This document shows, one piece after another, positions 26,604 through 36,698 of a stretch of DNA of 64,000 nucleotides. The stretch is from Pseudomonadota bacterium (GTDB taxonomy: Bacteria; Pseudomonadota; Gammaproteobacteria; Burkholderiales; Thiobacillaceae): positions 124,001 through 188,000 of the forward strand of contig JAKBJA010000133.1 in the NCBI GenBank assembly GCA_021836225.1. Direction: 5' to 3'. The notes below the pieces were generated by a model. It had not been told where the DNA came from and ran no database searches. It saw only the letters and a program-made list of their open reading frames with translations. Each line of letters starts with the position of its first letter. The first letter of the stretch is position 1. The position numbers were made by a program, and so were the translations under genes.

Positions 26604-28478
26604 TCAGATCTCGAGCTGGGCCCCGAGTTCGACCACCCGGTTGGCGGGGATCTGGAAAAAGGTCATGGGGCTCGCGGCGTTGCGTGCCATGGTGGCGAAA
26701 AGATGCTCGCGCCAGAGCATCATTCCCTCGCCACGGGTGGGGATCAGGTTTTCCCGGCTGAAGAAGAACGTGGTATCCATCAGCTCAAACTGCATGCCGC
26801 AGGGACATTCCGACAAGGCCTTGGGAATGTCGATGTCGTCCATGAACCCGTAGCGGATGACGACGTGGTAGAAGCCCTCGGCCAGCTGTGACATCTCCAG
26901 CCGTCTGTTGGCAGGGACATACGGCACTTCGGCATAGCGCACGTTCAGGATCACCACACGTTCGTGCAGCACCTTGTTGTGCTTGAGGTTGTGCAGCAGG
27001 GCTGAGGGCGCCCCGTTCGCATCGGCGGTCATGAATACGGCGGTTCCCGGCACACGAACCGGTGGATGCGCCAGAAGCATTTCCACGAACGGGGCAAGTG
27101 GCTGCGCAGTTTCCCGCAAGCGCTCCAGCACGATCTCACGGCCGCTCTTCCAGGTCACCAGCAGGGTAAAAACCAGCAGGGCGGCTGCCAGAGGGAACCA
27201 GCCACCGTCCGGTATCTTGACTGCATTGGCGCCGAAAAAGGCGAGGTCGATGGTGAGAAAGACCATCAGGCCGGCCAGGGTTACACCGAGACCGAGATCC
27301 CAGCGCACACGCATGACCATGAACATCAGGATGGTGCTGATGGCGAAGGTGCCGGTGACGGCGATGCCGTAGGCGGCCGCCAGGTTGCCCGAACTCCGGA
27401 AGCCCAAAACCAGCACGGCGATGCCGACCGCCAGGGCCCAGTTCACAAAGGGGATATAGATCTGGCCCACTTCGGTCGCGGAGGTGTGACGAATGATCAG
27501 GCGCGGCGCATAGCCCATCTGGATGACCTGGCGGGTCACCGAGAACGCGCCCGAGATGACGGCCTGGGAGGCGATCACGGTCGCCGCAGTGGCCAGGCCG
27601 ATCATGGGGTAGAGCGCCCATTCCGGCGCGAGCAGATAAAACGGGTTGCGGAGCGCCTCCGGGTTGGCGAGTAGCAGCGCGCCCTGACCGAAGTAGTTGA
27701 GCAGCAGCGCCGGCAGGACATAGGCGAACCAGACCAGCTGGATGGGGCGGCGGCCAAAATGCCCCATATCCGCATACAAGGCTTCCGCACCGGTAATCGC
27801 CAGGACGACCGCGCCAAGGATGAGGAAACTCGCCGCACCGTGTGCGGCAAAGAAATGCACGGCATGGATGGGCAGGAGAGCGGCGAGCACCTGGGGATGC
27901 TGGAGGATGCTAAGCGCGCCGAGCAGGCCCAGCACCCCGAACCAGAGCAGCATGACCGGGCCGAACAGCTTGCCTATGGTGTCGGTTCCCTGGCGCTGAA
28001 TGACGAACAGCCCGATGAGGATGCCCAGCGCAAGCGGCACGATGAAGGGATGCAACACGGGCGTCCCCATCTCCAGACCCTCGATCGCGGAGAGCACGGA
28101 AATGGCCGGGGTGATCAGGCTGTCACCAAAGAAAAACGAGGCGCCCAGGAAGCCCAGCGACATCAGGAACCAGCGGCTGCGCGATGCCAGCGGGGCCTGC
28201 CCCTGCACGAGGGCGAGCAAGGCAAGGATTCCGCCCTCCCCCTTGTTGTCGGCCCGCATCATGATGCCGACGTACTTCACGGAAACGACCAGTATCAGTT
28301 CCCAGAAGATCAGGGAAAGAATGCCCAGGACATTGTCCTGGCTAAGCGCCAGGTGATGTCCGCTGAAGACCTCCTTCATGGTGTAGAGGGGGCTGGTGCC
28401 GATGTCGCCGAAGACGACGCCGAGCGCACCGAGGGCGAGGGCGCTGGTTTTTCTGTTTTCCTGGTGGGGCTGGCTCAT
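26604..28478 (-). CDS. kup: Potassium uptake protein Kup
   Basis: Low-affinity K+/H+ symporter. 624 residues with about twelve membrane segments in the first 440 residues and a cytoplasmic C-terminal domain. The N-terminus contains LGALGVVFGDIGTSPLYTMKEVF, the Kup signature, and ADNKGEGGILALLAL follows. Length is normal. The ATG overlaps the TGA of the decayed ferredoxin reading frame upstream (ATGA), implying that the two genes were once coupled. Confidence 0.95.
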   Translation of the reverse strand: MSQPHQENRKTSALALGALGVVFGDIGTSPLYTMKEVFSGHHLALSQDNVLGILSLIFWELILVVSVKYVGIMMRADNKGEGGILALLALVQGQAPLASRSRWFLMSLGFLGASFFFGDSLITPAISVLSAIEGLEMGTPVLHPFIVPLALGILIGLFVIQRQGTDTIGKLFGPVMLLWFGVLGLLGALSILQHPQVLAALLPIHAVHFFAAHGAASFLILGAVVLAITGAEALYADMGHFGRRPIQLVWFAYVLPALLLNYFGQGALLLANPEALRNPFYLLAPEWALYPMIGLATAATVIASQAVISGAFSVTRQVIQMGYAPRLIIRHTSATEVGQIYIPFVNWALAVGIAVLVLGFRSSGNLAAAYGIAVTGTFAISTILMFMVMRVRWDLGLGVTLAGLMVFLTIDLAFFGANAVKIPDGGWFPLAAALLVFTLLVTWKSGREIVLERLRETAQPLAPFVEMLLAHPPVRVPGTAVFMTADANGAPSALLHNLKHNKVLHERVVILNVRYAEVPYVPANRRLEMSQLAEGFYHVVIRYGFMDDIDIPKALSECPCGMQFELMDTTFFFSRENLIPTRGEGMMLWREHLFATMARNAASPMTFFQIPANRVVELGAQLEI

Positions 28479-28661
28479 TTTTTTCTGACCGCAACGCCTT
28501 GTCCGAACTTGTAGGGAATGCCGAAACCGCCGGGGATCATCCAGGTTGGCATTGTGGAACTCGCCGCAGATGATACGGCAAGTGCCATACTCCAGACACC
28601 CGTCGGCATCGACGCGGTAGCAATGGGCGTCTTCTACTGACCGCTTAAATTCAAGCGAATC
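28475..28661 (-). pseudogene. Remnant of a FixX-like ferredoxin gene
   Basis: Between dedA and kup the minus strand encodes a degraded ferredoxin-like tail. One frame reads GCLEYGTCRIICGEFHNAN (compare the FixX motif CLECGTCR-x-x-C). The frame then shifts by one base at 28534-28544 (AACCTGG), after which the next frame reads WMIPGGFGIPYKFG up to the TGA at 28477-28475, matching the usual FixX ending (W-x-Y-P-x-GG-x-G-x-x-Y-x-F/Y-G). The N-terminal cluster motif and a start codon are missing and one cluster cysteine is Tyr. The homology is from memory of the family, but the two halves align in order on the same strand, which is hard to explain by chance. Confidence 0.6.
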
Positions 28662-29258
28662 TCAGCGTCGTTTCTGCCACCACACGTAACCGCCGATGAT
28701 CAGCGCGACGAAGAGGATGACGCCGGCGGTGATGAAGTGCTGGTATTCCCGGATGAGCGCTTCGTTGCCGCCCAGAAAATAACCGAACAGGGTCAGCACG
28801 AGTGACCACAGCCCCGCGCCGAGGCAGGTGTAGAGCGCGAAGGAGCCGGGGTTCATGCGGGCGAGTCCGGCGGGGATGGAAATCAGGTGGCGGATGCCGG
28901 GGATGAGGCGGCCGGTGAAGGTGGAGACCGCGCCATGCCTGGCGAAAAACGCGTCGGTTTTGTGCAGCAGTGCGGGGCGAACGAAGAAGTAGCGCCCCCA
29001 GCGCTCGAGAAAGGGACGCCCTACCCATAGCGCCACCGCATAGTTGAGCGAGGCGCCGACCAGGCAGCCGACAGTGGACGTCAGCACGATCAGGCCGAAA
29101 TTCATGTGCCCCTGGTGCGCGAGATAGCCTGCAGGAATCAGCACCAGTTCGCTCGGAATCGGCAATACGGTGGATTCCAGCGCCATCAGGATGAAGATGC
29201 CGGTGTAGCCCCAGCTGTGGACGGTGGTGAGGATCCAGGTGATGAAATTATCGAGCAT
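28662..29258 (-). CDS. DedA family membrane protein
   Basis: A 198-residue inner-membrane protein of the DedA/SNARE-associated (VTT) family, whose members are linked to undecaprenyl-phosphate or lipid flipping and envelope homeostasis. Features: LESTVLPIPSELVLIPAGYLA near residues 28-48, GRPFLERWGRYFF, and FTGRLIPGIRHLISIPAGLARM with the conserved R-x-x-P-x-x-R pattern; four to five hydrophobic segments. Specific substrate unknown. On the same strand as secF; a repeat element lies between them. Confidence 0.9.
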   Translation of the reverse strand: MLDNFITWILTTVHSWGYTGIFILMALESTVLPIPSELVLIPAGYLAHQGHMNFGLIVLTSTVGCLVGASLNYAVALWVGRPFLERWGRYFFVRPALLHKTDAFFARHGAVSTFTGRLIPGIRHLISIPAGLARMNPGSFALYTCLGAGLWSLVLTLFGYFLGGNEALIREYQHFITAGVILFVALIIGGYVWWQKRR

Positions 29259-29263
29259 GGGGG

Positions 29264-29362
29264 GTGAGCGGTGAGTAGTAAGCGGTGAGCGGTGAGCAGT
29301 AAGCGGCGAGCGGGAAGCAGTGGGACGGAGCGGATTGGCCGCTCACTGCTTACTGCTCACCG
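29264..29362. repeat. Tandem 21-base repeats with an inverted copy
   Basis: Two near-identical 21-base units GTGAGCGGTGAGYAGTAAGCG at 29264-29305 plus a third degenerate unit, then an inverted copy GCCGCTCACTGCTTACTGCTCACCG at 29338-29362. The block lies between the secF stop and the dedA start and could form a long stem downstream of secF. Confidence 0.75.
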
Positions 29363-29364
29363 TC

Positions 29365-30297
29365 TCACACGACGGCTTCTTCCTTCTTCTCCACCGGCTT
29401 GATGAAGTGCTCGCGCTTGACGCCGAACATCAGCAGCAGCGGCGAGGCGACCAGCACCGACGAGTAGATGCCGAACATGATGCCGATGGTGAGCGCGAGC
29501 GCGAAGTTGTGCAGTGCCTCGCCGCCGAAGAACAGCATCGACAGCACCATGATCTGCGTCGAGCCGTGGGTGATGATGGTGCGGCTCATGGTGCGGGTGA
29601 TGGCGTCGTCGATGATGTCGGGGATGGTCGCGCCGCGCATCTTGCGGATGTTTTCGCGGATCCGGTCGAACACCACCACCGACTCGTTGACCGAGTAGCC
29701 CAGGATCGCCAGCACGCCGGCCAGCACGGTGAGGGTGAACTCCCACTGGAAGAACGCGAACACGCCGAGGATGATGACGATGTCGTGCATGTTGGCGAGC
29801 ATCCCCGCCAGCGCGAAGCGCCATTCGAAACGGATCGCCAGGTAGGCCATGATGCCGAAGGCGACCACCAGCAGCGCCAGCGCGCCGTTGTCGTAGAGTT
29901 CCTTGCCCACCTGCGGTCCGACGAAGTCGACGCGCTTCAGCTCGAGGCCGGGATTGGTGGCGGTCAGCGCGGTCATCACGCGGTTGCTGGTTTCTGCGGC
30001 GTTGGCCTCGCCCTTGTTGGGCAGGCGGATCAGGACATCCTGGCTGGTGCCGAAGTTCTGCACCGATACTTCCGTCAGGCCGGATTTTTCCAGTACCGTC
30101 CGCATGGACTGCAGATCGGCGGGCTGGCTGGTGTGCACTTCCATCACCGTACCGCCGGTGAAATCGACGCCCAGGTTCAGGCCCTTGTCCCACAGCGCCC
30201 AGATCGCAAAGAGGAAGGTCAGCAGCGAAATCGCCGTCGTCACCTTCCCCCAACTCATGAAGGGGATGTTCTTCTTGAACGGGAAAAATTCCAGCAT
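29365..30297 (-). CDS. secF: Protein translocase subunit SecF
   Basis: RND-family accessory subunit that uses proton-motive force to assist Sec export. 310 residues, six membrane segments; GVDFTGGTVMEV in the periplasmic P1 start, VLAILGYSVNESVVVFDRIRENIRKMRG and the final GIYSSVLVASPLLL are SecF hallmarks. The start at 30297 was chosen over longer readings into secD; ten bases separate it from the secD stop. Last gene of queA-tgt-yajC-secD-secF. Confidence 0.97.
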   Translation of the reverse strand: MLEFFPFKKNIPFMSWGKVTTAISLLTFLFAIWALWDKGLNLGVDFTGGTVMEVHTSQPADLQSMRTVLEKSGLTEVSVQNFGTSQDVLIRLPNKGEANAAETSNRVMTALTATNPGLELKRVDFVGPQVGKELYDNGALALLVVAFGIMAYLAIRFEWRFALAGMLANMHDIVIILGVFAFFQWEFTLTVLAGVLAILGYSVNESVVVFDRIRENIRKMRGATIPDIIDDAITRTMSRTIITHGSTQIMVLSMLFFGGEALHNFALALTIGIMFGIYSSVLVASPLLLMFGVKREHFIKPVEKKEEAVV

Positions 30298-30307
30298 GAC
30301 CGGACCC

Positions 30308-32122
30308 TTAGATCGAAACCTTGGCCAACCGTGACTGGCGGCCATAGGTGAGGTTGACCATGGCGCGCGACACGGTGACGGCGCTGAACATGGAGGTGAG
30401 GATGCCCAGACACAGCACCACCGCAAAGCCGCGCACCGGGCCGGAGCCCAGCCAGAACAGGGCGATGCCGGCGATCAGCGTGGTGAGGTTGGAGTCGAGA
30501 ATGGTGGCCCAGGCGCGCTCGTAGCCGGCGTGGATCGCCGCCTGCGGCGTGGCGCCGTTGCGCAGTTCTTCGCGGATCCGTTCGTTGATCAGCACGTTGG
30601 CGTCGATCGCCATGCCGAGGGTGAGCGCGATGGCCGCCATGCCGGGGAGGGTGAGCGTGGCCTGCAGCATCGACAGCAGCGCGATCAGGAAGAAGCCGTT
30701 GATGGCGAGCGCAATCGCCGAGAACAGTCCGAACACGCGGTAGTAAATCGCCATGAACAGCGAGACGGCGAGGAAGCCCCACAGGTTGGAGTGGAAGCCC
30801 TTGCGGATGTTTTCCGCGCCCATGCTGGGTCCGACGGTGCGTTCCTCGACGATCTGCATCGGTGCAGCCAGTGCGCCGGCGCGCAGCAGCAGCGCGACGT
30901 CGGAGGCCTCCTGGGCGGATTCCATGCCGGTGATCTGCACCCGACCGCCGCCGATTTCCTCGCGGATCACCGGCGAGGTGATGGCTTCGGCGACATTCTT
31001 CTCGATGAGCAGGATGGCCATGCGCTTGCCGACGTTTTCGCGCGTGACATCCTTGAAGATGCGTGCGCCCTTGCTGTCCAGGTTGATGTGCACCGCGGCC
31101 TGGCCGCTGGTGCTGTCAAAACCGGGCGAGGCGTCGGTGATCGAGTCGCCGGTCAGCACCACGTCCTTCTTCACCGCAATCTTGCCGCCCTCGCGGCTGG
31201 CCACGATGTCGTCGCCGAACGGGGTCTGGCCCTGCTGGACGGCCGTCGGGTCGGCCTGCTCGTCGACCATGCGGATTTCGAGCGTGGCGGTGCGCCCGAG
31301 GATGTCCTTCGCCTTGGCGGTGTCCTGCACGCCGGGCAACTGCACCACGACGCGGCTGGCGCCCTGCTGCTGGATCACCGGTTCGGCCACGCCGAGCTCG
31401 TTGACGCGGTTCCGGAGCGTGGTGATGTTCTGCTGCAGGGCCTTTTCCTGCTCGCGGGTGACGGCCGCGGGTTTCAGGCGTGCAGTGAGGGTAAAGCCGT
31501 CGGCCAGATCCTCGGAGGTGAACGCGAGGTCGGTGTACGCGGCTTCCAGCTTGTTGAGGGCGGCGTCACGCTGGTCGCGGAGCGCGAAATGGACGGTGAC
31601 GGCGTCGCCTGCGCGGGTGATGGCGCCGTAGCGGATCTTGTCGCCGCGCAGTTCGGTGCGGAAATCGTTCTGGTAACGGATGGCCGCCTTTTCCAGCGCG
31701 GCCTTCATGTCGACCTCGAGCAGGAAGTGCACCCCGCCGCGCAAGTCCAGGCCGAGATACATCGGCAGCGCATGGATCGACGACAGCCAGGCCGGCGAGG
31801 CCGACACCAGGTTGAGCGCGACGGTATAGCGGTCACCCAGGCTGTTCTGCAGCACGTCCTTGGCCTTGATCTGCAGGTCGGTGCTGGCCAGGCGCACCTT
31901 GATGCTGTTCCCTGCCAGTTCCACGCCCTGATAGCCCAGGCTGGCCGCTTTCAGCGAGGATTCCACCTGGCCCAGCAGGGTGGCATCGACCTTTTCGGTG
32001 GTGCGCACGGGAGAAATCTGCACCGCAGGCACTTCGCCAAAAAAATTGGGCAGGGTGTAAAGGAAGGCGATCACCAGCGTGATGCCGATGAGCACATATT
32101 TCCAGAGCGGGAAGCGGTTCAT
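30308..32122 (-). CDS. secD: Protein translocase subunit SecD
   Basis: Partner of SecF. 604 residues: one N-terminal membrane segment, a large periplasmic domain beginning LGLDLRGGVHFLLEVD, and five C-terminal membrane segments with LTLPGMAAIALTLGMAIDANVLINERIREELRNG (the conserved D-A-N-V-L motif). Length fits proteobacterial SecD. Preceded by yajC. Confidence 0.97.
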   Translation of the reverse strand: MNRFPLWKYVLIGITLVIAFLYTLPNFFGEVPAVQISPVRTTEKVDATLLGQVESSLKAASLGYQGVELAGNSIKVRLASTDLQIKAKDVLQNSLGDRYTVALNLVSASPAWLSSIHALPMYLGLDLRGGVHFLLEVDMKAALEKAAIRYQNDFRTELRGDKIRYGAITRAGDAVTVHFALRDQRDAALNKLEAAYTDLAFTSEDLADGFTLTARLKPAAVTREQEKALQQNITTLRNRVNELGVAEPVIQQQGASRVVVQLPGVQDTAKAKDILGRTATLEIRMVDEQADPTAVQQGQTPFGDDIVASREGGKIAVKKDVVLTGDSITDASPGFDSTSGQAAVHINLDSKGARIFKDVTRENVGKRMAILLIEKNVAEAITSPVIREEIGGGRVQITGMESAQEASDVALLLRAGALAAPMQIVEERTVGPSMGAENIRKGFHSNLWGFLAVSLFMAIYYRVFGLFSAIALAINGFFLIALLSMLQATLTLPGMAAIALTLGMAIDANVLINERIREELRNGATPQAAIHAGYERAWATILDSNLTTLIAGIALFWLGSGPVRGFAVVLCLGILTSMFSAVTVSRAMVNLTYGRQSRLAKVSI

Positions 32123-32191
32123 TTTTTAGCCGGAAGCGGTGAGAGGGGTGGAAGGAGCAGCACGGCGAGGCTGGCTGCTCGCGTCGGTACC

Positions 32192-32509
32192 TTACAGGCC
32201 CTTGATCGTGCCCTTGGGCAGCAGCGTCTGCACCGACTGTTTCTGCACGTGGGTGATGACGCCGTCGGCGATTTCCAGCGACACATACTGATCGCCGACC
32301 TTGACGACCTTGCCGACTTGGCCGCTGGCGGTGGCGACTTCGTCGCCCTTGGCCAGTTCGGTCAGCATTTTCTTCTGTTCCTTGGCGCGCTTCATCTGCG
32401 GACGGATGAGCATGAACCAGAACAGGACGAAGATGATGATGAGCGGGAGGAACTGCTCGAACCCCGGGTTGGCCGCTGCGGCGGCTTGTGCATGGGCAAG
32501 GGAAATCAT
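32192..32509 (-). CDS. yajC: Sec translocon accessory protein YajC
   Basis: A 105-residue single-span membrane protein associated with SecDF. One membrane segment near 20-40 (FLPLIIIFVLFWFMLIRPQMKRAKEQ) and a small cytoplasmic domain (LAKGDEVATASGQVGKVVKV). Position between tgt and secD is the standard one. Confidence 0.95.
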   Translation of the reverse strand: MISLAHAQAAAAANPGFEQFLPLIIIFVLFWFMLIRPQMKRAKEQKKMLTELAKGDEVATASGQVGKVVKVGDQYVSLEIADGVITHVQKQSVQTLLPKGTIKGL

Positions 32510-32555
32510 GGGTAAACGCTCCGAATCAAGGCTGTTCAGTTAAAACCGTGGGATT

Positions 32556-33674
<1,119 letters not shown>

Positions 33675-33712
33675 CTATCGAGATTTCCGTTAATAGTGAA
33701 AGATATCAACCA

Positions 33713-33807
33713 CCGTTCGGGCTGAGCTTGTCGAAGCCTGTCCTGAGCTTGCCGAAGCGGCCCTTTGCCCATTCGGACATGCCCTTCGACAAGCTCAGGG
33801 CGAACGG
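33713..33807. repeat. Palindromic repeat between queA and tgt
   Basis: CCGTTCGGGCTGAGCTTGTC begins one arm at 33713 and the other, complementary arm (GACAAGCTCAGGGCGAACGG) ends at 33807. A third partial copy, TCCTGAGCTTGCCGAAG, lies at 33741-33757. GTTCGCCCTGAGCTTGTCGAAGG-type palindromes are widespread dispersed repeats in proteobacterial genomes. Confidence 0.85.
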
Positions 33808-33834
33808 GGACTTTGTCATGTGCAGATGGAAAAT

Positions 33835-34857
33835 TCAAAAAGTTGTCTTTTCCAGAAACATCGCGTCGCCATAGCTGAAGAAGCGGTAGCGCTCGGCGAT
33901 GGCGTGGGCATAGGCGGCGCGGATGGTGTCCAGTCCGGCAAATGCGGAGACCAGCATCAGCAGCGTGGAACGGGGCAGATGGAAGTTGGTGATGAGCGCG
34001 TCGACCACCTTGAAGCGATAGCCCGGCGTGATGAAGATGTCGGTTTCGCTGGAGCCTGCATGCAATTGACCCGACTGGGCGGCCGCCTCCAGCGCGCGCA
34101 GGCTGGTGGTGCCCACCGCCACCACGCGGCCGCCGCGCGCGCGCGTTTCGCGGATCGCGTCGACCGTCGGCTGCGGAATCGTGTAGCGCTCGCTGTGCAT
34201 CTTGTGCTCGGCCACGTCGTCCACCCGCACCGGCTGGAAGGTGCCGGCGCCGACGTGCAGGGTCACCCGCGCCGTACGGACCCCCTGTTCTTTCAGCGCG
34301 TCCAGCATCGCGTCGTCGAAATGCAGGCCGGCCGTCGGCGCCGCCACCGCACCGGGTTCGTCGGCATACACGGTCTGGTAACGCGCCTCGTCGTCGGCCG
34401 TCGGCACGTGTTCGATGTAGGGCGGCAGCGGCAACCGGCCGAATCGATCCAGCACGTCCAGCACCGGGCGCGGAAAGCGCAGCTGCGTCAGGTCGTCCTG
34501 CCGCGCCAGCACATCAAGGAGGGTGTCTTCGGAAAGTTGAATGCGCGAACCCGGCTTCGGCGCATGGCTGGCGCGAATGAAGGCCAGCGCCTCGAATTCG
34601 CCCGTGACCCGCTCCACCAGCAGTTCGACCTTGCCGCCGGAGTCCTTCTGGCCGAACAGCCGTGCCTTGATCACGCGCGTGTCGTTCATCACCAGCAGAT
34701 CGTCCGGCCGCAGCAGCGTGGGCAGCTCGCTGAACCAGCGATCATGCACCGTGCCGGACGCCTCGACGTGCAGCAGCCGGCTGCCCCCGCGCACCGCGGG
34801 CGGAAACTGCGCAATCAGGTCGGCAGGGAGGTCGAAGTCGAAATCGGCAACGCGCAT
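33835..34857 (-). CDS. queA: S-adenosylmethionine:tRNA ribosyltransferase-isomerase
   Basis: Transfers and isomerises the ribosyl group of SAM to preQ1-tRNA, giving epoxyqueuosine. 340 residues: [49 protein letters not shown] and [18 protein letters not shown] are signature segments. Head of queA-tgt-yajC-secDF on the minus strand. Confidence 0.97.
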   Translation of the reverse strand: MRVADFDFDLPADLIAQFPPAVRGGSRLLHVEASGTVHDRWFSELPTLLRPDDLLVMNDTRVIKARLFGQKDSGGKVELLVERVTGEFEALAFIRASHAPKPGSRIQLSEDTLLDVLARQDDLTQLRFPRPVLDVLDRFGRLPLPPYIEHVPTADDEARYQTVYADEPGAVAAPTAGLHFDDAMLDALKEQGVRTARVTLHVGAGTFQPVRVDDVAEHKMHSERYTIPQPTVDAIRETRARGGRVVAVGTTSLRALEAAAQSGQLHAGSSETDIFITPGYRFKVVDALITNFHLPRSTLLMLVSAFAGLDTIRAAYAHAIAERYRFFSYGDAMFLEKTTF

Positions 34858-34870
34858 GGGGCGCGATTAT

Positions 34871-35103
34871 CCTTGATTCCTCGGTTGAACGTGCCCGAGT
34901 GTGCGATTTTCAAGTGGGCTGGCAAGGCGCGAGGAGGCGCATGGCCGTCCCCTGCAACGAGGAGCAACGTAGCCAGGCGACTTGAAAATCGTGCAATCGG
35001 GTGCGTAGCGGTCCCAGCCGGTGGGCGAAAGTCAGCGCAGCCGGAAGATTCTGCATTCATCGGACTTGCCAAGGGAGGGAAAGCGGTCAACCGAGAATCA
35101 AGG
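34871..35103. repeat. Large imperfect palindrome, no gene (queA to tRNA-Leu gap)
   Basis: The 330-base gap holds nested inverted repeats. Outer arms: CCTTGATTCCTCGGTTGAAC at 34871-34890 and GTCAACCGAGAATCAAGG at 35086-35103. Inner arms: GTGCGATTTTCAAGT at 34901-34915 and ACTTGAAAATCGTGCA at 34980-34995. No coding potential is convincing. It could be a degenerate mobile repeat or a structured RNA. Confidence 0.65.
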
Positions 35104-35118
35104 ATTGTAGCTGGCGCC

Positions 35119-35148
35119 TTGCGGCAGGCCGCCCGCTTCGGCGATAAT
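35119..35148 (+). promoter_or_regulatory. Probable promoter of tRNA-Leu
   Basis: TTGCGG at 35119-35124 and GATAAT at 35143-35148, 18 bases apart, precede the tRNA by about 41 bases and are the only good sigma-70-like pair in the gap. Confidence 0.5.
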
Positions 35149-35189
35149 GCGCGGCTTCCGTGCCGGCCGCGTTCGCGTCCGGCCCCTTT

Positions 35190-35276
35190 GCCGGGATGGC
35201 GGAATCGGTAGACGCAGCGGATTCAAAATCCGCCGGTGGTAACACTGTGGGGGTTCGAGTCCCCCTCCCGGCACCA
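35190..35276 (+). tRNA. tRNA-Leu(CAA)
   Basis: 87 bases with an encoded CCA end. Acceptor stem GCCGGGA pairs with TCCCGGC; the anticodon stem GCGGA/TCCGC encloses the loop TTCAAAA, giving anticodon CAA for UUG codons. The long variable arm and GGTTCGAGTCC T-arm are typical of a class II leucine tRNA. Confidence 0.96.
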
Positions 35277-35404
35277 GTCATTACGCGGGTTTCGCGATTG
35301 TGTTCCGCTCCCGGACTCCCGCAATTCCGGGCTGACCCCTACCGTTTTTCCGTCCGCGGAACCGCCTCTCGGGACGAGCCCGGGAGAACATGGCATCTGA
35401 AGTC

Positions 35405-36589
35405 CTAGTGTACGTTCCCGTCGCGCACGCCCGAGAGCCGGTTCTGATCTCCGGGTGCCTCGGCCTGCTTCATCCCGTCAGTGGTCGTGAGTTGCCGGCC
35501 CGTGTCGCCATCCCAGGTGGCGTTCGACGGCAATTCGTTCTTGACCCGCAGCGCGGTAGCCAGATACTGCTCCAGCGTGAGATTGGCAGTTGAAATGGGT
35601 ACGGCAACGGCCCGTGGTTTGTTCGTGATTTCCGCTACCAGCGCCTCATTGACGACAACGTTCGTGCGCGCGCCGTGTCCGCCCGGCGTCGGCTCTTTGC
35701 GCGCGAGCTTGATCAGCTGGTCAGGGTGGTGTTTACGTTTGTCGTCTTTGAGCACCGGGTAGGTCTGCATCACCAGCGTGTCGCCCAGCCAGCCAACCAG
35801 AAACGGTTGATTGACGACGGTGACCGGCGTACCCACCGGCACGGCGTCGTAAATGCCAACGATATCCTCCGGGTACATCCGAAGGCAGCCATGCGTGCCG
35901 CGCAGGCCTATGCTCGGCGGCTTGTCGGTGCCGTGAATCGCGTACTCCGGCCAGCCCAGCCTGAGCGCATTCGTGCCCATCGGGTTGTCCGGGCCCGGCG
36001 GCACCACTTCGGGCAATGGATCGCCATCGGCCGCATGCTCCTTGCGGATCGCCGGCGTCGGCGTCCAGGTCGGGGCCGCTGTCTTGGAAACAATCTTGGT
36101 GTTGCCTTCCGGCGTTCTCCAGCCGACGCGGCCAATGCCGATGGGATGCGTGATCACCTTCTGCGGCTCGCCGGGTTTCATTTTCGGAAAATAGAACAGG
36201 CGCATCGCCGCCAGATTGATCACGATGCCCTGTCGCTTCGCATCCGGCAGCACAAACTCGGTGGGAATGACGACTTCGGTGCCCGCCCCGGGCACCCACG
36301 GATCAACGCCGGGATTGGCGCTGACAATTTCCTCGTACCCGACATTGAAACGACGCGCGATATCCGACAGGGTGTCCTCATCGCGCGCCCGGACGACCTG
36401 CACGTTGCCGACCACATCGTCCCCGGGGTTGAGGGTGAATTCGTGCATCGCGACCGGGCTCGGCGCCGCATGGGTTGCCAAGGCTGGCACTGCATTCGCT
36501 TCCGGCCTGCCGAGCGACTGGCAACCCGCAAGCAAGGCCAGGCCCGCCAGCGTGGCGTAACGGATGAGTGACGAAGTTCTGGGCGGCAT
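35405..36589 (-). CDS. L,D-transpeptidase lipoprotein with LysM-like domain (ErfK/YbiS family)
   Basis: Cross-links peptidoglycan or attaches proteins to it. About 394 residues: lipoprotein signal with lipobox LLAGC (Cys23), a LysM-type domain (RARDEDTLSDIARRFNVGYEEIVSANPGVD), then the YkuD catalytic domain with IHGTDKPPSIGLRGTHGCLRMYPED, which carries the active-site His, Ser/Thr-Gly and Cys. The long C-terminal tail is of unknown role. The ATG at 36589 is chosen because it begins the lipoprotein signal and has GAAAGGGG upstream; earlier in-frame starts run through repeats. Ends 128 bases from tRNA-Leu on the opposite strand. Confidence 0.93.
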   Translation of the reverse strand: MPPRTSSLIRYATLAGLALLAGCQSLGRPEANAVPALATHAAPSPVAMHEFTLNPGDDVVGNVQVVRARDEDTLSDIARRFNVGYEEIVSANPGVDPWVPGAGTEVVIPTEFVLPDAKRQGIVINLAAMRLFYFPKMKPGEPQKVITHPIGIGRVGWRTPEGNTKIVSKTAAPTWTPTPAIRKEHAADGDPLPEVVPPGPDNPMGTNALRLGWPEYAIHGTDKPPSIGLRGTHGCLRMYPEDIVGIYDAVPVGTPVTVVNQPFLVGWLGDTLVMQTYPVLKDDKRKHHPDQLIKLARKEPTPGGHGARTNVVVNEALVAEITNKPRAVAVPISTANLTLEQYLATALRVKNELPSNATWDGDTGRQLTTTDGMKQAEAPGDQNRLSGVRDGNVH

Positions 36590-36698
36590 GGACGTGCCCC
36601 TTTCCGACGGGTGCTGATTAATTGGAGACGCAAGCAGATGGTATATGGTTCCGGATTGTTGATGAACCACGCTGGCTCTGCAGACGTCCCGGGCCGAA

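Noticed and set aside
30530..32515. A 661-codon plus-strand frame opposite secD and yajC
   Set aside because: Repetitive acidic/basic composition without family resemblance; secD and yajC on the minus strand are unmistakable.
35277..35404. Possible small RNA or gene between tRNA-Leu and the L,D-transpeptidase
   Set aside because: Only a GC-rich hairpin-capable stretch was seen; no promoter, T-run or open frame of note.
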